Assembly: GCA_016284175.1 (NCBI GenBank)
Contig: JAEEOJ010000106.1
Location: forward strand, 1-48,525
DNA from: Lachnospiraceae bacterium
Lineage (GTDB): Bacteria; Bacillota; Clostridia; Lachnospirales; Lachnospiraceae
Direction of reading: 5' to 3'
DNA: 48,525 bases
The notes beneath the pieces are model-generated. The model saw nothing but the letters and a program-made list of their open reading frames with translations. It was not told where the DNA came from and made no database searches. The position numbers were made by a program, and so were the translations under genes. Positions 1 to 6,976 of this stretch are shown here, piece after piece (the stretch's first letter is position 1; every line of letters begins with the position of its first letter).

Positions 1-398
1 GTAAGATGCTTGATGAAGCTCAGGCTGGTGATAACATCGGTGCACTTCTTCGTGGTATTCAGAGAACTGAAATCGAAAGAGGACAGGTTCTTGCTAAACC
101 CGGTTCAGTTACATGCCACAAGAAATTCACAGCTCAGGTTTACGTATTAACCAAAGATGAAGGTGGACGTCATACTCCTTTCTTCAACAACTACAGACCT
201 CAGTTCTACTTCAGAACAACTGACGTTACCGGTGTATGTAACCTTCCCGCTGGTACAGAAATGTGCATGCCTGGTGATAACGTAGAAATGACAATCGAAC
301 TCATCCATCCCATCGCTATGGAGCAGGGTCTTACTTTCGCTATCCGTGAAGGTGGTAGAACAGTAGGTTCAGGAAGAGTTGCTTCTATCATCGAGTAA
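1..398 (+). CDS. tuf: Elongation factor Tu, C-terminal part (5' truncated by window edge)
   Basis: This is the last ~131 codons of translation elongation factor Tu, the GTPase that delivers aminoacyl-tRNA to the ribosomal A site. The visible part covers the end of domain 2 ('[20 protein letters not shown]') and all of domain 3 ('[18 protein letters not shown]', '[12 protein letters not shown]'). These strings are almost invariant in bacterial EF-Tu. The G domain lies upstream of the window. The reading frame is open from base 3. An intrinsic terminator follows 40 bases after the stop, so this is the end of its transcription unit (usually the str operon; not visible here). Confidence 0.98.
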   Translation, partial: KMLDEAQAGDNIGALLRGIQRTEIERGQVLAKPGSVTCHKKFTAQVYVLTKDEGGRHTPFFNNYRPQFYFRTTDVTGVCNLPAGTEMCMPGDNVEMTIELIHPIAMEQGLTFAIREGGRTVGSGRVASIIE

Positions 399-411
399 TT
401 CCGCGTTAGCA

Positions 412-600
412 ATGAGATGAGCGCATAAAGCGTAAATAATAAAAGCCACTGCAAGCTTGCTTGCGAGTGGCTTTTTTATTTGCGCTGAAGGCATTCAGCG
501 AATGCCGTGACTGAGAAAATGCGAAGCATTTTCGAAGGGCGCGCTCATCTCATATAGAGGCGGCGACTGCCGCGATGAAGATAGCTGCGAAGCAGTTATC
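412..600. repeat. Hairpin-rich intergenic element with 13-bp inverted arms
   Basis: A perfect 13-bp inverted repeat (ATGAGATGAGCGC at 412-424, its complement at 541-553) encloses the tuf terminator and several hairpins. Hairpins are 483-489/494-500 (loop GGCA), 515-522/526-533 (loop GAA), 560-564/569-573, and 580-588/592-600 (loop GAA, one G-T pair). Two loops contain GCGAAGC, known as an unusually stable DNA mini-hairpin. No coding capacity is apparent. This may be a palindromic intergenic repeat family or a remnant of a miniature mobile element; I cannot tell which from one copy. Confidence 0.6.
441..477 (+). terminator. Intrinsic terminator after tuf
   Basis: The arm AAAAGCCACTGCAAGC pairs with GCTTGCGAGTGGCTTTT, with one bulged base, and is followed by a T-rich run. 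It sits 43 bases past the tuf stop. Confidence 0.9.
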
Positions 601-612
601 GAATGCTTCTCG

Positions 613-641
613 TTGCTTATTATAGTTATTATAGTTATACT
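613..641 (+). promoter_or_regulatory. Candidate sigma-A promoter for the nitroreductase gene
   Basis: TTGCTT (613-618) and TATACT (636-641) are separated by 17 bases, 24 bases before the ATG at 666. Short TTATAGT direct repeats lie in the spacer. Confidence 0.5.
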
Positions 642-665
642 AATAAGAGTTATAGGAGCAAAAGA

Positions 666-1211
666 ATGGTGATAAAGATGAAAGTTATAGAAACTATAAG
701 CAAAAGGCACAGTTATCGCGGAACATATAAACCGGATAAAGTTCCGAGAGAAGATCTTAAAAAAATAATGCAGGCGGGGTTGGATGCGCCGTCAGGATGT
801 AACAAACAAACGACCAGTTTGATATGCGTGGATGATTCAAACATCCTAAAAGAAATACATGCTGTAATTAATCCGCCCATAGCCGAATCAGCCCCGACGA
901 TGATTTGCGTTTTAACCAAGAGAATTAACGCATACAGAGATAAGTGTTTTGCTATTCAGGATTATTCGGCGGCTATAGAAAATATGCTTTTGGCAATAGT
1001 TGAATTGGGGTATCAGAGCTGCTGGTTTGAAGGCCATATTACAGACGATGACAGAATATGTGATAAGATTGCAAAGATACTAAATGTGCCTGAAGAATAT
1101 GATTTGGTTTGCGTTCTTCCTGTCGGAATTGCGGAAAACGAACCTCTGCTTCCGAGGAAGAAGGAATTTAGTGAAAGAGCATGGTTTAACTCTTTTATGA
1201 GTAAGGAATAA
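666..1211 (+). CDS. Nitroreductase family protein
   Basis: This 181-residue protein resembles FMN-dependent nitroreductases, which reduce nitro compounds or quinones with NAD(P)H. Typical features are the N-terminal 'ISKRHSYRGTY' (the family 'RRSxRxF' FMN-phosphate motif), 'DAPSGCNKQ' (the 'APSxxNxQPW' motif), 'DYSAAIENMLLAIVELGYQSCWFEG' in the middle and 'LPVGIAENEP' near the C-terminus. ATG 666 was chosen because AGGAG lies 7 bases upstream; an in-frame ATG at 678 is the alternative. It begins a same-strand run of small metabolic genes. The natural substrate cannot be deduced. Confidence 0.85.
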   Translation: MVIKMKVIETISKRHSYRGTYKPDKVPREDLKKIMQAGLDAPSGCNKQTTSLICVDDSNILKEIHAVINPPIAESAPTMICVLTKRINAYRDKCFAIQDYSAAIENMLLAIVELGYQSCWFEGHITDDDRICDKIAKILNVPEEYDLVCVLPVGIAENEPLLPRKKEFSERAWFNSFMSKE

Positions 1212-1229
1212 TATTACGGATTTATTGAT

Positions 1230-1922
1230 ATGAACAAAATTCTTGAAAACAAAAAGGTTATATTTCTTGATGTCGGTTATACGTTAGATGCGCCTGCTTC
1301 GGGCGACTGGATGCTTACAAACAAATTTTATGAAGTTGTCGGTGACAGAATAAACGGCATAGATTCCGAAGAGATAAGAAGAGCCAAGTATGTCGGAATA
1401 GATTTTCTTGAAGAGAACCATCTTTTGGCTATGATGGAAGAAGAGTATAAACAGGACATTGAATTCTATTCGATTGTATCGAAAGAACTGAACCTGGGAT
1501 TGTCTTTGAAAGAACTGGAAGAAATCGCTTACGACAGAACTTACAACATGAAAAACTATATCGTTTATCCGGGAACCGTTGATGCCGTAAAAGAACTGTC
1601 AAAATCTTTTAAACTGGGTATCATCTCAGATACGTGGCCGAGCATTACTCCTCAGCTGGAATATATCGGAGTTTTGAAGTACATTTCTTTTTATACTTAC
1701 AGTTGCTCCATTGGAGTCTTTAAACCTGATGAAAGAATGTATCTGGATGCGCTTGGCAAATGCGGTGTTCCCGCTGAAGAAACGGTATTTGTGGATGACA
1801 GAGTTGCTAATCTTGAGGGTGCGGCAAAGGTAGGAATTACACCTGTTCTGATTACGGTTAATCCTGGATCTGACAGGGAAACATCTTTTACGAAAATAAA
1901 AGAATTAAAAGATTTATTATAA
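1230..1922 (+). CDS. HAD-superfamily hydrolase
   Basis: A 230-residue haloacid dehalogenase-like phosphatase, cytosolic. Motif I is 'FLDVGYTLD' with nucleophile Asp14. The second acidic position of the usual DxDxT motif is Gly16, as in the 'DVGxTL' subgroup. Motif II is 'GIISDTWPS', motif III the Lys of 'GVFKPDERMY', and motif IV 'FVDDRVANLEGA', which binds Mg2+. A helical cap lies between motifs I and II. It follows the nitroreductase gene by 18 bases with only a weak ribosome site. Substrate is unknown; many such proteins act on phosphosugars or nucleotides. The altered motif I may mean restricted activity. Confidence 0.88.
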   Translation: MNKILENKKVIFLDVGYTLDAPASGDWMLTNKFYEVVGDRINGIDSEEIRRAKYVGIDFLEENHLLAMMEEEYKQDIEFYSIVSKELNLGLSLKELEEIAYDRTYNMKNYIVYPGTVDAVKELSKSFKLGIISDTWPSITPQLEYIGVLKYISFYTYSCSIGVFKPDERMYLDALGKCGVPAEETVFVDDRVANLEGAAKVGITPVLITVNPGSDRETSFTKIKELKDLL

Positions 1923-1934
1923 AAGAATAAAAAA

Positions 1935-2161
1935 ATGATAGGTAAATTATATGCCGTCGGAGTCGGACCGCGAGACCCGAAGCTTCTGACTTTAAAGGCT
2001 GTTGAAACAATTAAAAATGCAGACTGTATAGCATGTCCTAAGAGTAAGGGAGAGCCCGGAATTGCGTATAAAATTGCGGAATGGAAAATGAGCGTATCTT
2101 TTATGATCTTAAATCCATACCCGATGAAGCAGGATACTTTTCGGTTTTAATCGTAAAATAA
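1935..2161 (+). pseudogene. cobI: cobI/cbiL remnant (precorrin-2 C20-methyltransferase) with internal deletion
   Basis: The first ~48 codons read as the N-terminus of the cobalamin-pathway precorrin-2 C20-methyltransferase: 'GKLYAVGVGPRDPKLLTLKA', then 'ADCIACPKSKGEPGIAYKIAE'. At about 2075-2081 the match jumps. A second frame (2075-2158, stop 2159-2161) reads 'CGMENERIFYDL', 'SIPDEAGYFSVLIVK', which looks like the C-terminal end of the same family. Intact family members have ~230 residues, so roughly 150 codons are missing and the two ends are out of frame. The frame entered from the ATG ends at 2150 with unrelated residues. I judge the gene dead. No other cobalamin biosynthesis gene lies in the window, unless the next phosphatase is one. 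Confidence 0.75.
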
Positions 2162-2173
2162 AAGGATGAAAAA

Positions 2174-2788
2174 ATGAAAAATATTATTACAGTTCAACAC
2201 ACGCAGTCGGTTCATCACACAAACGGAATGGTAGGCTCCTGGACGGATTGGGACTTAACGGAGTTTGGCAAGAATCAGGCCGACAATATCGGAAAGAACC
2301 TAAAAGAAGAACTCGCTGATAAGAAAGTGATTATGTATTCGTCGGATTTAAAACGTGCGAAACAGACGGCCGATGAGATTGCAAAATACCTCGGGGTAGA
2401 ACCGATTTTAAGACAGGAATTAAGAGAGCGAAACTTAGGAAAGTGCTGCGGAAAATCCGTACAGTGGCTTCGCGAAAATATCGAGAGTGATGAAGTTACG
2501 GTTGATGACAGATTGTTCTCTGACGGAGAGAGCAGACGTGATGCATGGAATCGTCTCAAACCGTTTTACGATGAGGTAATGGAAAGTGATGCGGAAAACA
2601 TCATAATCGTTTCTCACGGCGATCTTTTAAGCCTTTGGAATGCAATGTATTTAGGTCTTGATGTTGAATCATTATACAAGGTTGATATACACGGACCCGC
2701 GGGCGGAGTATCACATATGTCGGTCGGTGATGACGGAAAACACCGCGTGAGAAACATCAACGATATGTCGTATATAAAGGAAAATTAG
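2174..2788 (+). CDS. Histidine phosphatase (phosphoglycerate mutase-like) family protein
   Basis: A 204-residue member of the histidine phosphatase clan. The usual catalytic 'RHG' is replaced by 'QHTQS' at residues 8-12, so the putative nucleophilic His9 is kept while Arg and Gly are changed. Other core motifs are 'MYSSDLKRAKQTADEIA', 'LRERNLGKCCGKS' and 'IIIVSHGDLLSLWNA' with the second catalytic His. An AAGGA site precedes the ATG. It directly follows the cobI remnant. Alpha-ribazole phosphatase (CobC) of the B12 pathway belongs to this clan, so an ancestral B12 link is possible, but neighbours give no proof. General phosphatase is the safe call. Confidence 0.82.
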   Translation: MKNIITVQHTQSVHHTNGMVGSWTDWDLTEFGKNQADNIGKNLKEELADKKVIMYSSDLKRAKQTADEIAKYLGVEPILRQELRERNLGKCCGKSVQWLRENIESDEVTVDDRLFSDGESRRDAWNRLKPFYDEVMESDAENIIIVSHGDLLSLWNAMYLGLDVESLYKVDIHGPAGGVSHMSVGDDGKHRVRNINDMSYIKEN

Positions 2789-2789
2789 T

Positions 2790-3455
2790 TTGAAAAGACA
2801 CATTATGAATTTAACACCTTCTCCGCTTAAGATGATTAGGGAAGGCACTAAAACAATTGAACTTCGTTTGCTCGATGAAAAAAGAAAAGACATTTCCGTC
2901 GGAGACACAATTGTATTTAATAACACCGAAGATGAGAATGATTCTTTGTGTGTGATGGTTGAGGATTTGTATATCTTTGATTCGTTTGAAGAACTGTATG
3001 CGAACCTTCCTTTGCTCGAGTGTGGTTATACAGAAGATGATATAGATTCTGCATCTCCCGGGGATATGGAAGCGTATTATTCCAAAGAAAAGCAGGCACA
3101 ATATGGTGTAGTCGGCATTAAGGTAAAGCAGATAGTCGGAATGACTGTCAAGGGCATAATTGACCGCCCGATTGGAAGTCATCACCCGAGACATCCTGAA
3201 AATGTATACCCGGTTAACTATGGATTTGTTGAAGGAATAATAGCTCCCGACGGCGCAGAACAGGATGTGTATGTGCTTGGCACCGACAAGCCGTTATGGA
3301 CCTTCGAAGGAAAGGTAATTGCAGTATATCAGCGCTTCGATGACGTCGAAGACAAATGGATTGTATCACTCGACGGAAGCGATTATTCAGACGAAGAAAT
3401 CCTCAAGATGATTGATTTTCAGGAGCGATATTTCAAAGGAAAGTTGGTAAGATAG
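2790..3455 (+). CDS. ASCH domain fused to an inorganic-pyrophosphatase-like domain
   Basis: A 221-residue two-domain protein. Residues ~1-112 are an ASCH (PUA-like) domain, usually RNA-binding or linked to base modification: 'LTPSPLKMIREGTKTIELRL', 'ISVGDTIVFNN', 'YGVVGIKV'. Residues ~116-221 resemble short bacterial pyrophosphatase-like proteins: 'GIIDRPIGSHHP', 'YPVNYGFVEGIIAPDGAEQD', 'GKVIAVYQRFDDVEDKWIV'. The start is TTG at 2790 with AAGGA 8 bases upstream, one base after the previous stop. ATG 2805 would cut the domain edge. The two halves usually occur as separate proteins. Activity of the second half is not proven by sequence alone. Confidence 0.78.
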   Translation: MKRHIMNLTPSPLKMIREGTKTIELRLLDEKRKDISVGDTIVFNNTEDENDSLCVMVEDLYIFDSFEELYANLPLLECGYTEDDIDSASPGDMEAYYSKEKQAQYGVVGIKVKQIVGMTVKGIIDRPIGSHHPRHPENVYPVNYGFVEGIIAPDGAEQDVYVLGTDKPLWTFEGKVIAVYQRFDDVEDKWIVSLDGSDYSDEEILKMIDFQERYFKGKLVR

Positions 3456-3463
3456 GATATAAA

Positions 3464-3577
3464 ATGAAAACATATTTAGATGACGGAAAAATAAAAGTTA
3501 GAAGCATGATTTCAGAAGATGCGCATGTCCGGATTCTATGCAGAAGAGGGCTGGAACTTATACAGCGCAGATTATGA
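3464..3577 (+). pseudogene. GNAT acetyltransferase N-terminal fragment
   Basis: From ATG 3464 (AGGAT site 7-10 bases upstream) the frame reads 'MKTYLDDGKIKVRSMISEDA', the typical first strand and loop of a GNAT-family N-acetyltransferase. It then loses similarity and stops at 3577 after 37 codons. Intact GNATs have 140-180 residues. The downstream sequence in another frame belongs to an unrelated gene, so a deletion appears to have joined the head of a GNAT gene to the body of another one. Confidence 0.55.
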
Positions 3578-3812
3578 AATAGAACTGGATACTATAGTTG
3601 TTATAGAAGATCCCTTTGATATTGATGACGATGACAATGAAATTCTTCCTGAGAGTATCGTTGAAAGAAATATGGTTTTCGTATGGAGTGATGAACTGGT
3701 TCAGGATTGTGTATCGAGCGCCATTGACCAGAAGGTCGATGCTTCGCTTGAACTGATACTGGAAGCAATAAAATATTACGATATAAATGATGATTTTATG
3801 ACAATAGAATAG
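3519..3812 (+). CDS. Acidic hypothetical protein, probably 5'-truncated
   Basis: A 97-residue acidic frame: 'EIELDTIVVIEDPFDIDDDD', then 'MVFVWSDELVQDCVSSAIDQ' and 'KVDASLELILEAIKYYDIND'. The C-terminal layout reminds me of small DUF7716-type proteins, but this is a weak match from memory. Neither ATG 3519 nor ATG 3525 has a convincing ribosome site, and the frame overlaps the GNAT fragment out of phase. It has probably lost its original 5' end in the deletion that truncated the GNAT gene. Expression is doubtful. Confidence 0.4.
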   Translation: MRMSGFYAEEGWNLYSADYEIELDTIVVIEDPFDIDDDDNEILPESIVERNMVFVWSDELVQDCVSSAIDQKVDASLELILEAIKYYDINDDFMTIE

Positions 3813-3823
3813 ATTTTTGGAAC

Positions 3824-3989
3824 ATTACGGGTGTAAAGAGCAAAAGCTTCAAAAAACCCGTAATTTTTTTTATCAAGCCTCGTAAAATTACGGGCTAAAT
3901 ACGAAAAAACGTCAAAAAGCCCGTAAAATCCGGCATTATTCCCCAAAAAATTACGGGCTAAACGCAAAAAACTACAAAAAAGCCCGTAA
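3824..3989. repeat. Three tandem 63-bp repeats, each a stem-loop
   Basis: The left arm TTACGGG(T/C) starts at 3825, 3888 and 3951, and the right arm (A/G)CCCGTAA at 3856, 3919 and 3982. Both arms recur with an exact 63-bp period. Unit 1 has T paired with A at the inner end of the stem while units 2 and 3 have C paired with G. This compensatory change argues that the stem is what is conserved. Loops are A-rich on this strand. Unit 1 is followed by eight T residues and could act as a terminator for the upstream genes. The 3813-4136 spacer otherwise holds the kinase promoter and a leader hairpin. Confidence 0.85.
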
Positions 3990-4010
3990 ATTCTTCTCGT
4001 CGCTATTTTA

Positions 4011-4040
4011 TTGCAAGAATACGTGAAAATGTGCTAAAAT
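4011..4040 (+). promoter_or_regulatory. Candidate promoter for the hybrid kinase gene
   Basis: TTGCAA (4011-4016), an 18-base spacer and the extended -10 TGCTAAAAT (4032-4040). The ~95-base leader that follows can fold as GCAGG/CCTGC (4055-4059 with 4079-4083) enclosing GGAT/ATCC (4062-4065 with 4071-4074). Confidence 0.5.
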
Positions 4041-4136
4041 AAAGCGGTATATGGGCAGGCTGGATAAAGAATCCAAATCCTGCTTGTTTTGCATGTAAAA
4101 ATTCAGTGTGGTTTAGCTTTAATTTAAGGGGAATAA

Positions 4137-6938
4137 ATGAGTCTTGCAACAGTACTGAACATGCGCAATCTGTTTAATATTCTGTTATTCGGAGTACTGG
4201 TGGTATTGGTAATAATACTGCTCGTACTTTTGTATGCGATTGCTATTCATTACAGAAGAAAAAACGAAACCGGCAGGATGAGCAACAGAAGGAGAAGATT
4301 TAACTTTGCTTTTACGCTTTCCATTACATTCCTTCTTATGCTTTTTGCCGTTATATATACTTCGCGACTCTTTTATAATGAGTCGGTTTCAACGCTGTAC
4401 GGAGAGTGCGAGGACAAGGTTTCGAAAATAGCCGACAGTCTTTCGACATACCTTAACACTTCCGAAGCTGTTTTGTGGGTAACGGGAGATTCGGCGGATC
4501 AGATGTACCAGGACGGCGCGAGCACGGAAATCATTCATGATTATTTAAGATCCGAGACTTACAGTCAGCAGGTAAAATTCGATGAAAACTTCATGGGATT
4601 TTATGCGGTAATAGATGATGTATTTATGTCCGGTATCGACTGGATAGCTCCGGATGACTACAATCCTTACGAGCGTGACTGGTACAAAGCCGCGGTTAAA
4701 GCGGACGGCGATGTAGCAATCGTAGAGCCTTATCTTGATGCGCAGAGCGGCGACATCATCATTTCTTTTGCGAAGCTTTTATCGGATAAAAAGAACTCGG
4801 TATCGCTCGACGTATCACTTAACCATATCCAGGAAACCGTTGAAGAGATCAACATTAACGGCAACGGCTACGGAATGGTAATAGATAAGACCGGCGATAT
4901 TATTGCGCACAAGGACGCTTCCTTAAACGGTATGAACTGTTCGGAAGTGTTTAATGACGATGCGTTCTTAAATGCCGTATTAAATACCAGAAACGGAAGA
5001 ACCGAAGCGGTTATTGACGGCTACAAATATACGATTTTTGTAAACGAAGTTTTAAATCAGTGGTATACGGTTGTACTTGTTAAAAATATGGAGCTCTTCG
5101 CAGAGACCAAAGTACAGCTTATCGTAAACGTCTGCGTATACTTAATTATTTTCTTCCTCATTACGTTCTTCTATTACATGAGTTATATGAATGAGCAGAG
5201 CGCCAACCAGATGATGGAAGAGCTCATTTCAAGCAAGCAGAAGCAGGAATATGAGGCAAAAGTGCTTAAGCTCGAAAAGAGTGCCGCTGACGATGCAAAC
5301 AAGGCTAAGAGCCGATTCCTCGCAGATATGTCGCATGAGATAAGAACACCTATCAATGCGGTACTCGGTATGAACGAAATGATTCTTCGTGAAACCGACA
5401 GCGAGAGCATAAAAGAGTATGCAGGCAACATTCGTTCTTCGGGACGTGCACTGCTTTCACTTATAAACAGTATCCTTGACTTCTCAAAGATTGAAGACGG
5501 CAAAATGGAGATTGTTCCCGTCGATTACAGTGTTGTCGACATGATTCATTATCTTCAGAATTCAATCGCCGAGAGAGCCGCTGCAAAGAGCCTTCAGTTT
5601 ATCGTGGATGTGGATTCTTCGATTCCGAGAACCCTGCACGGCGACGACATGAGAGTAAGTCAGGTAATCATGAACCTTCTTACAAATGCCGTAAAATACA
5701 CGAAGACAGGCGAAGTAAGACTGACTGTTAAAAACAGCGGTATTTCCGACGGAGACCTTTTACTTTATGTGGAAGTAAAAGATACCGGCATCGGCATAAA
5801 AGAAGAAGACATGCCCAAACTTTTCGAGTCCTTCGAAAGACTCGATAAAGAAAAGAACCGTAACATCGAAGGTACGGGACTCGGTATGTCAATCGTTACA
5901 AGACTGCTTACCATGATGGGCAGCAGACTTTCCGCAGAAAGCAAATATGGAGAAGGCTCAACATTCTCGTTTGTGATTAAACAGGGAATCGTGGACGAAA
6001 CTCCGATTGACGATACATACGTAAAACTGTCGGACGGCAATCAGGCAAAGAGCGAGACTGCTTACCATGAATCATTCACCGCGCCCGAAGGCAGAATACT
6101 TATAGTCGATGACACAAAGATGAATCTTAATGTCGCAAAGAATCTTTTAAAGAAGACTCTTTTAATCATTGAAACCGCATTAAGCGGCGACGAAGCTTTA
6201 ACACTTTGCGCATCGAAGAAATATGACGTAATCTTAATGGACCAGCGTATGCCCGGGCTTGACGGCACACAGACGCTTCATTTGATCAAAGAACAGTTTG
6301 AAGGCTACAATATCGACACACCCGTCATCTGCCTCACAGCGGACGCAATAAGCGGTGCGAGAGACAGATATCTGGCAGAGGGCTTTTCGGATTATCTCAC
6401 CAAGCCTATCGAGTGCAGCGAACTTGAAAAGATGCTCTTAAAATATCTGCCTGCGGAGAAAATCATAAAAGGCGAAAACCAGATTACATTCGATCTTGAG
6501 AGTGAAAAAGAATCGGAAAAGGAAGAATCTTTTATCATAAAATTTAAAGACCTCGGAATAGATACGGATAAAGGTCTTTCATACTGTCAGGGAGACCTTG
6601 ATGTGTACGAAAACATTGTTTCGGAATACATTAAGGAAATGCCCGAAAGGTCCGGCCGCCTGAAAGAATGCCTCGAGACTTCCGACTGGAAAAACTACTG
6701 CGTATACGTTCATTCGCTTAAGAGCACTTCAAAAATGATTGGTGCATTAAGCCTTTCCGATGAAGCCTTAAAGCTTGAAGAAGCGGCTAACAAAGAAGAT
6801 GCAGACTTCATAAAAGAAAATCACGCCGAAGTGATAAATGAATACACAGATTTAGCGACAAAAATGGCAGACATACTCGGAATCGATTTATCAGAGAACG
6901 ATAAAGACGAAGACATTATGGAGTTTTTGCCTGAATAA
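4137..6938 (+). CDS. Hybrid sensor histidine kinase with Cache sensor, receiver and Hpt domains
   Basis: A 933-residue membrane sensor. Hydrophobic segments lie at about 10-35 and 50-70, followed by an extracellular Cache-like sensor (~75-325, with 'YNPYERDWYKAAV' and 'GYGMVIDKTGDIIAH') and a third membrane segment (~327-348). A short coiled coil leads to HisKA with 'MSHEIRTP' (phospho-acceptor His400), then HATPase_c ('NLLTNAVKYTKTG', 'VKDTGIGI', 'GTGLGMSIVTRL'). A receiver follows (Asp658-Asp659, phospho-acceptor Asp702 in 'ILMDQRMPG'), and a C-terminal Hpt domain with His859 ('VHSLKSTSKMIGA'). All four phosphorelay residues are present, so a His-Asp-His relay to an unlinked response regulator is likely. 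AAGGGGA precedes the ATG. Confidence 0.95.
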   Translation: MSLATVLNMRNLFNILLFGVLVVLVIILLVLLYAIAIHYRRKNETGRMSNRRRRFNFAFTLSITFLLMLFAVIYTSRLFYNESVSTLYGECEDKVSKIADSLSTYLNTSEAVLWVTGDSADQMYQDGASTEIIHDYLRSETYSQQVKFDENFMGFYAVIDDVFMSGIDWIAPDDYNPYERDWYKAAVKADGDVAIVEPYLDAQSGDIIISFAKLLSDKKNSVSLDVSLNHIQETVEEININGNGYGMVIDKTGDIIAHKDASLNGMNCSEVFNDDAFLNAVLNTRNGRTEAVIDGYKYTIFVNEVLNQWYTVVLVKNMELFAETKVQLIVNVCVYLIIFFLITFFYYMSYMNEQSANQMMEELISSKQKQEYEAKVLKLEKSAADDANKAKSRFLADMSHEIRTPINAVLGMNEMILRETDSESIKEYAGNIRSSGRALLSLINSILDFSKIEDGKMEIVPVDYSVVDMIHYLQNSIAERAAAKSLQFIVDVDSSIPRTLHGDDMRVSQVIMNLLTNAVKYTKTGEVRLTVKNSGISDGDLLLYVEVKDTGIGIKEEDMPKLFESFERLDKEKNRNIEGTGLGMSIVTRLLTMMGSRLSAESKYGEGSTFSFVIKQGIVDETPIDDTYVKLSDGNQAKSETAYHESFTAPEGRILIVDDTKMNLNVAKNLLKKTLLIIETALSGDEALTLCASKKYDVILMDQRMPGLDGTQTLHLIKEQFEGYNIDTPVICLTADAISGARDRYLAEGFSDYLTKPIECSELEKMLLKYLPAEKIIKGENQITFDLESEKESEKEESFIIKFKDLGIDTDKGLSYCQGDLDVYENIVSEYIKEMPERSGRLKECLETSDWKNYCVYVHSLKSTSKMIGALSLSDEALKLEEAANKEDADFIKENHAEVINEYTDLATKMADILGIDLSENDKDEDIMEFLPE

Positions 6939-6976
6939 AGAAAATTATAAATCATCATATTAGGAGGATTTTAAAA

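Noticed and set aside
3776..3967. 63-residue minus-strand frame over the hairpin repeats
   Set aside because: Its repeats come only from the 63-bp DNA period; no ribosome site or known family.
6939..6976. T-box or other riboswitch before proS
   Set aside because: Only 38 bases separate the genes and no T-box element is present.
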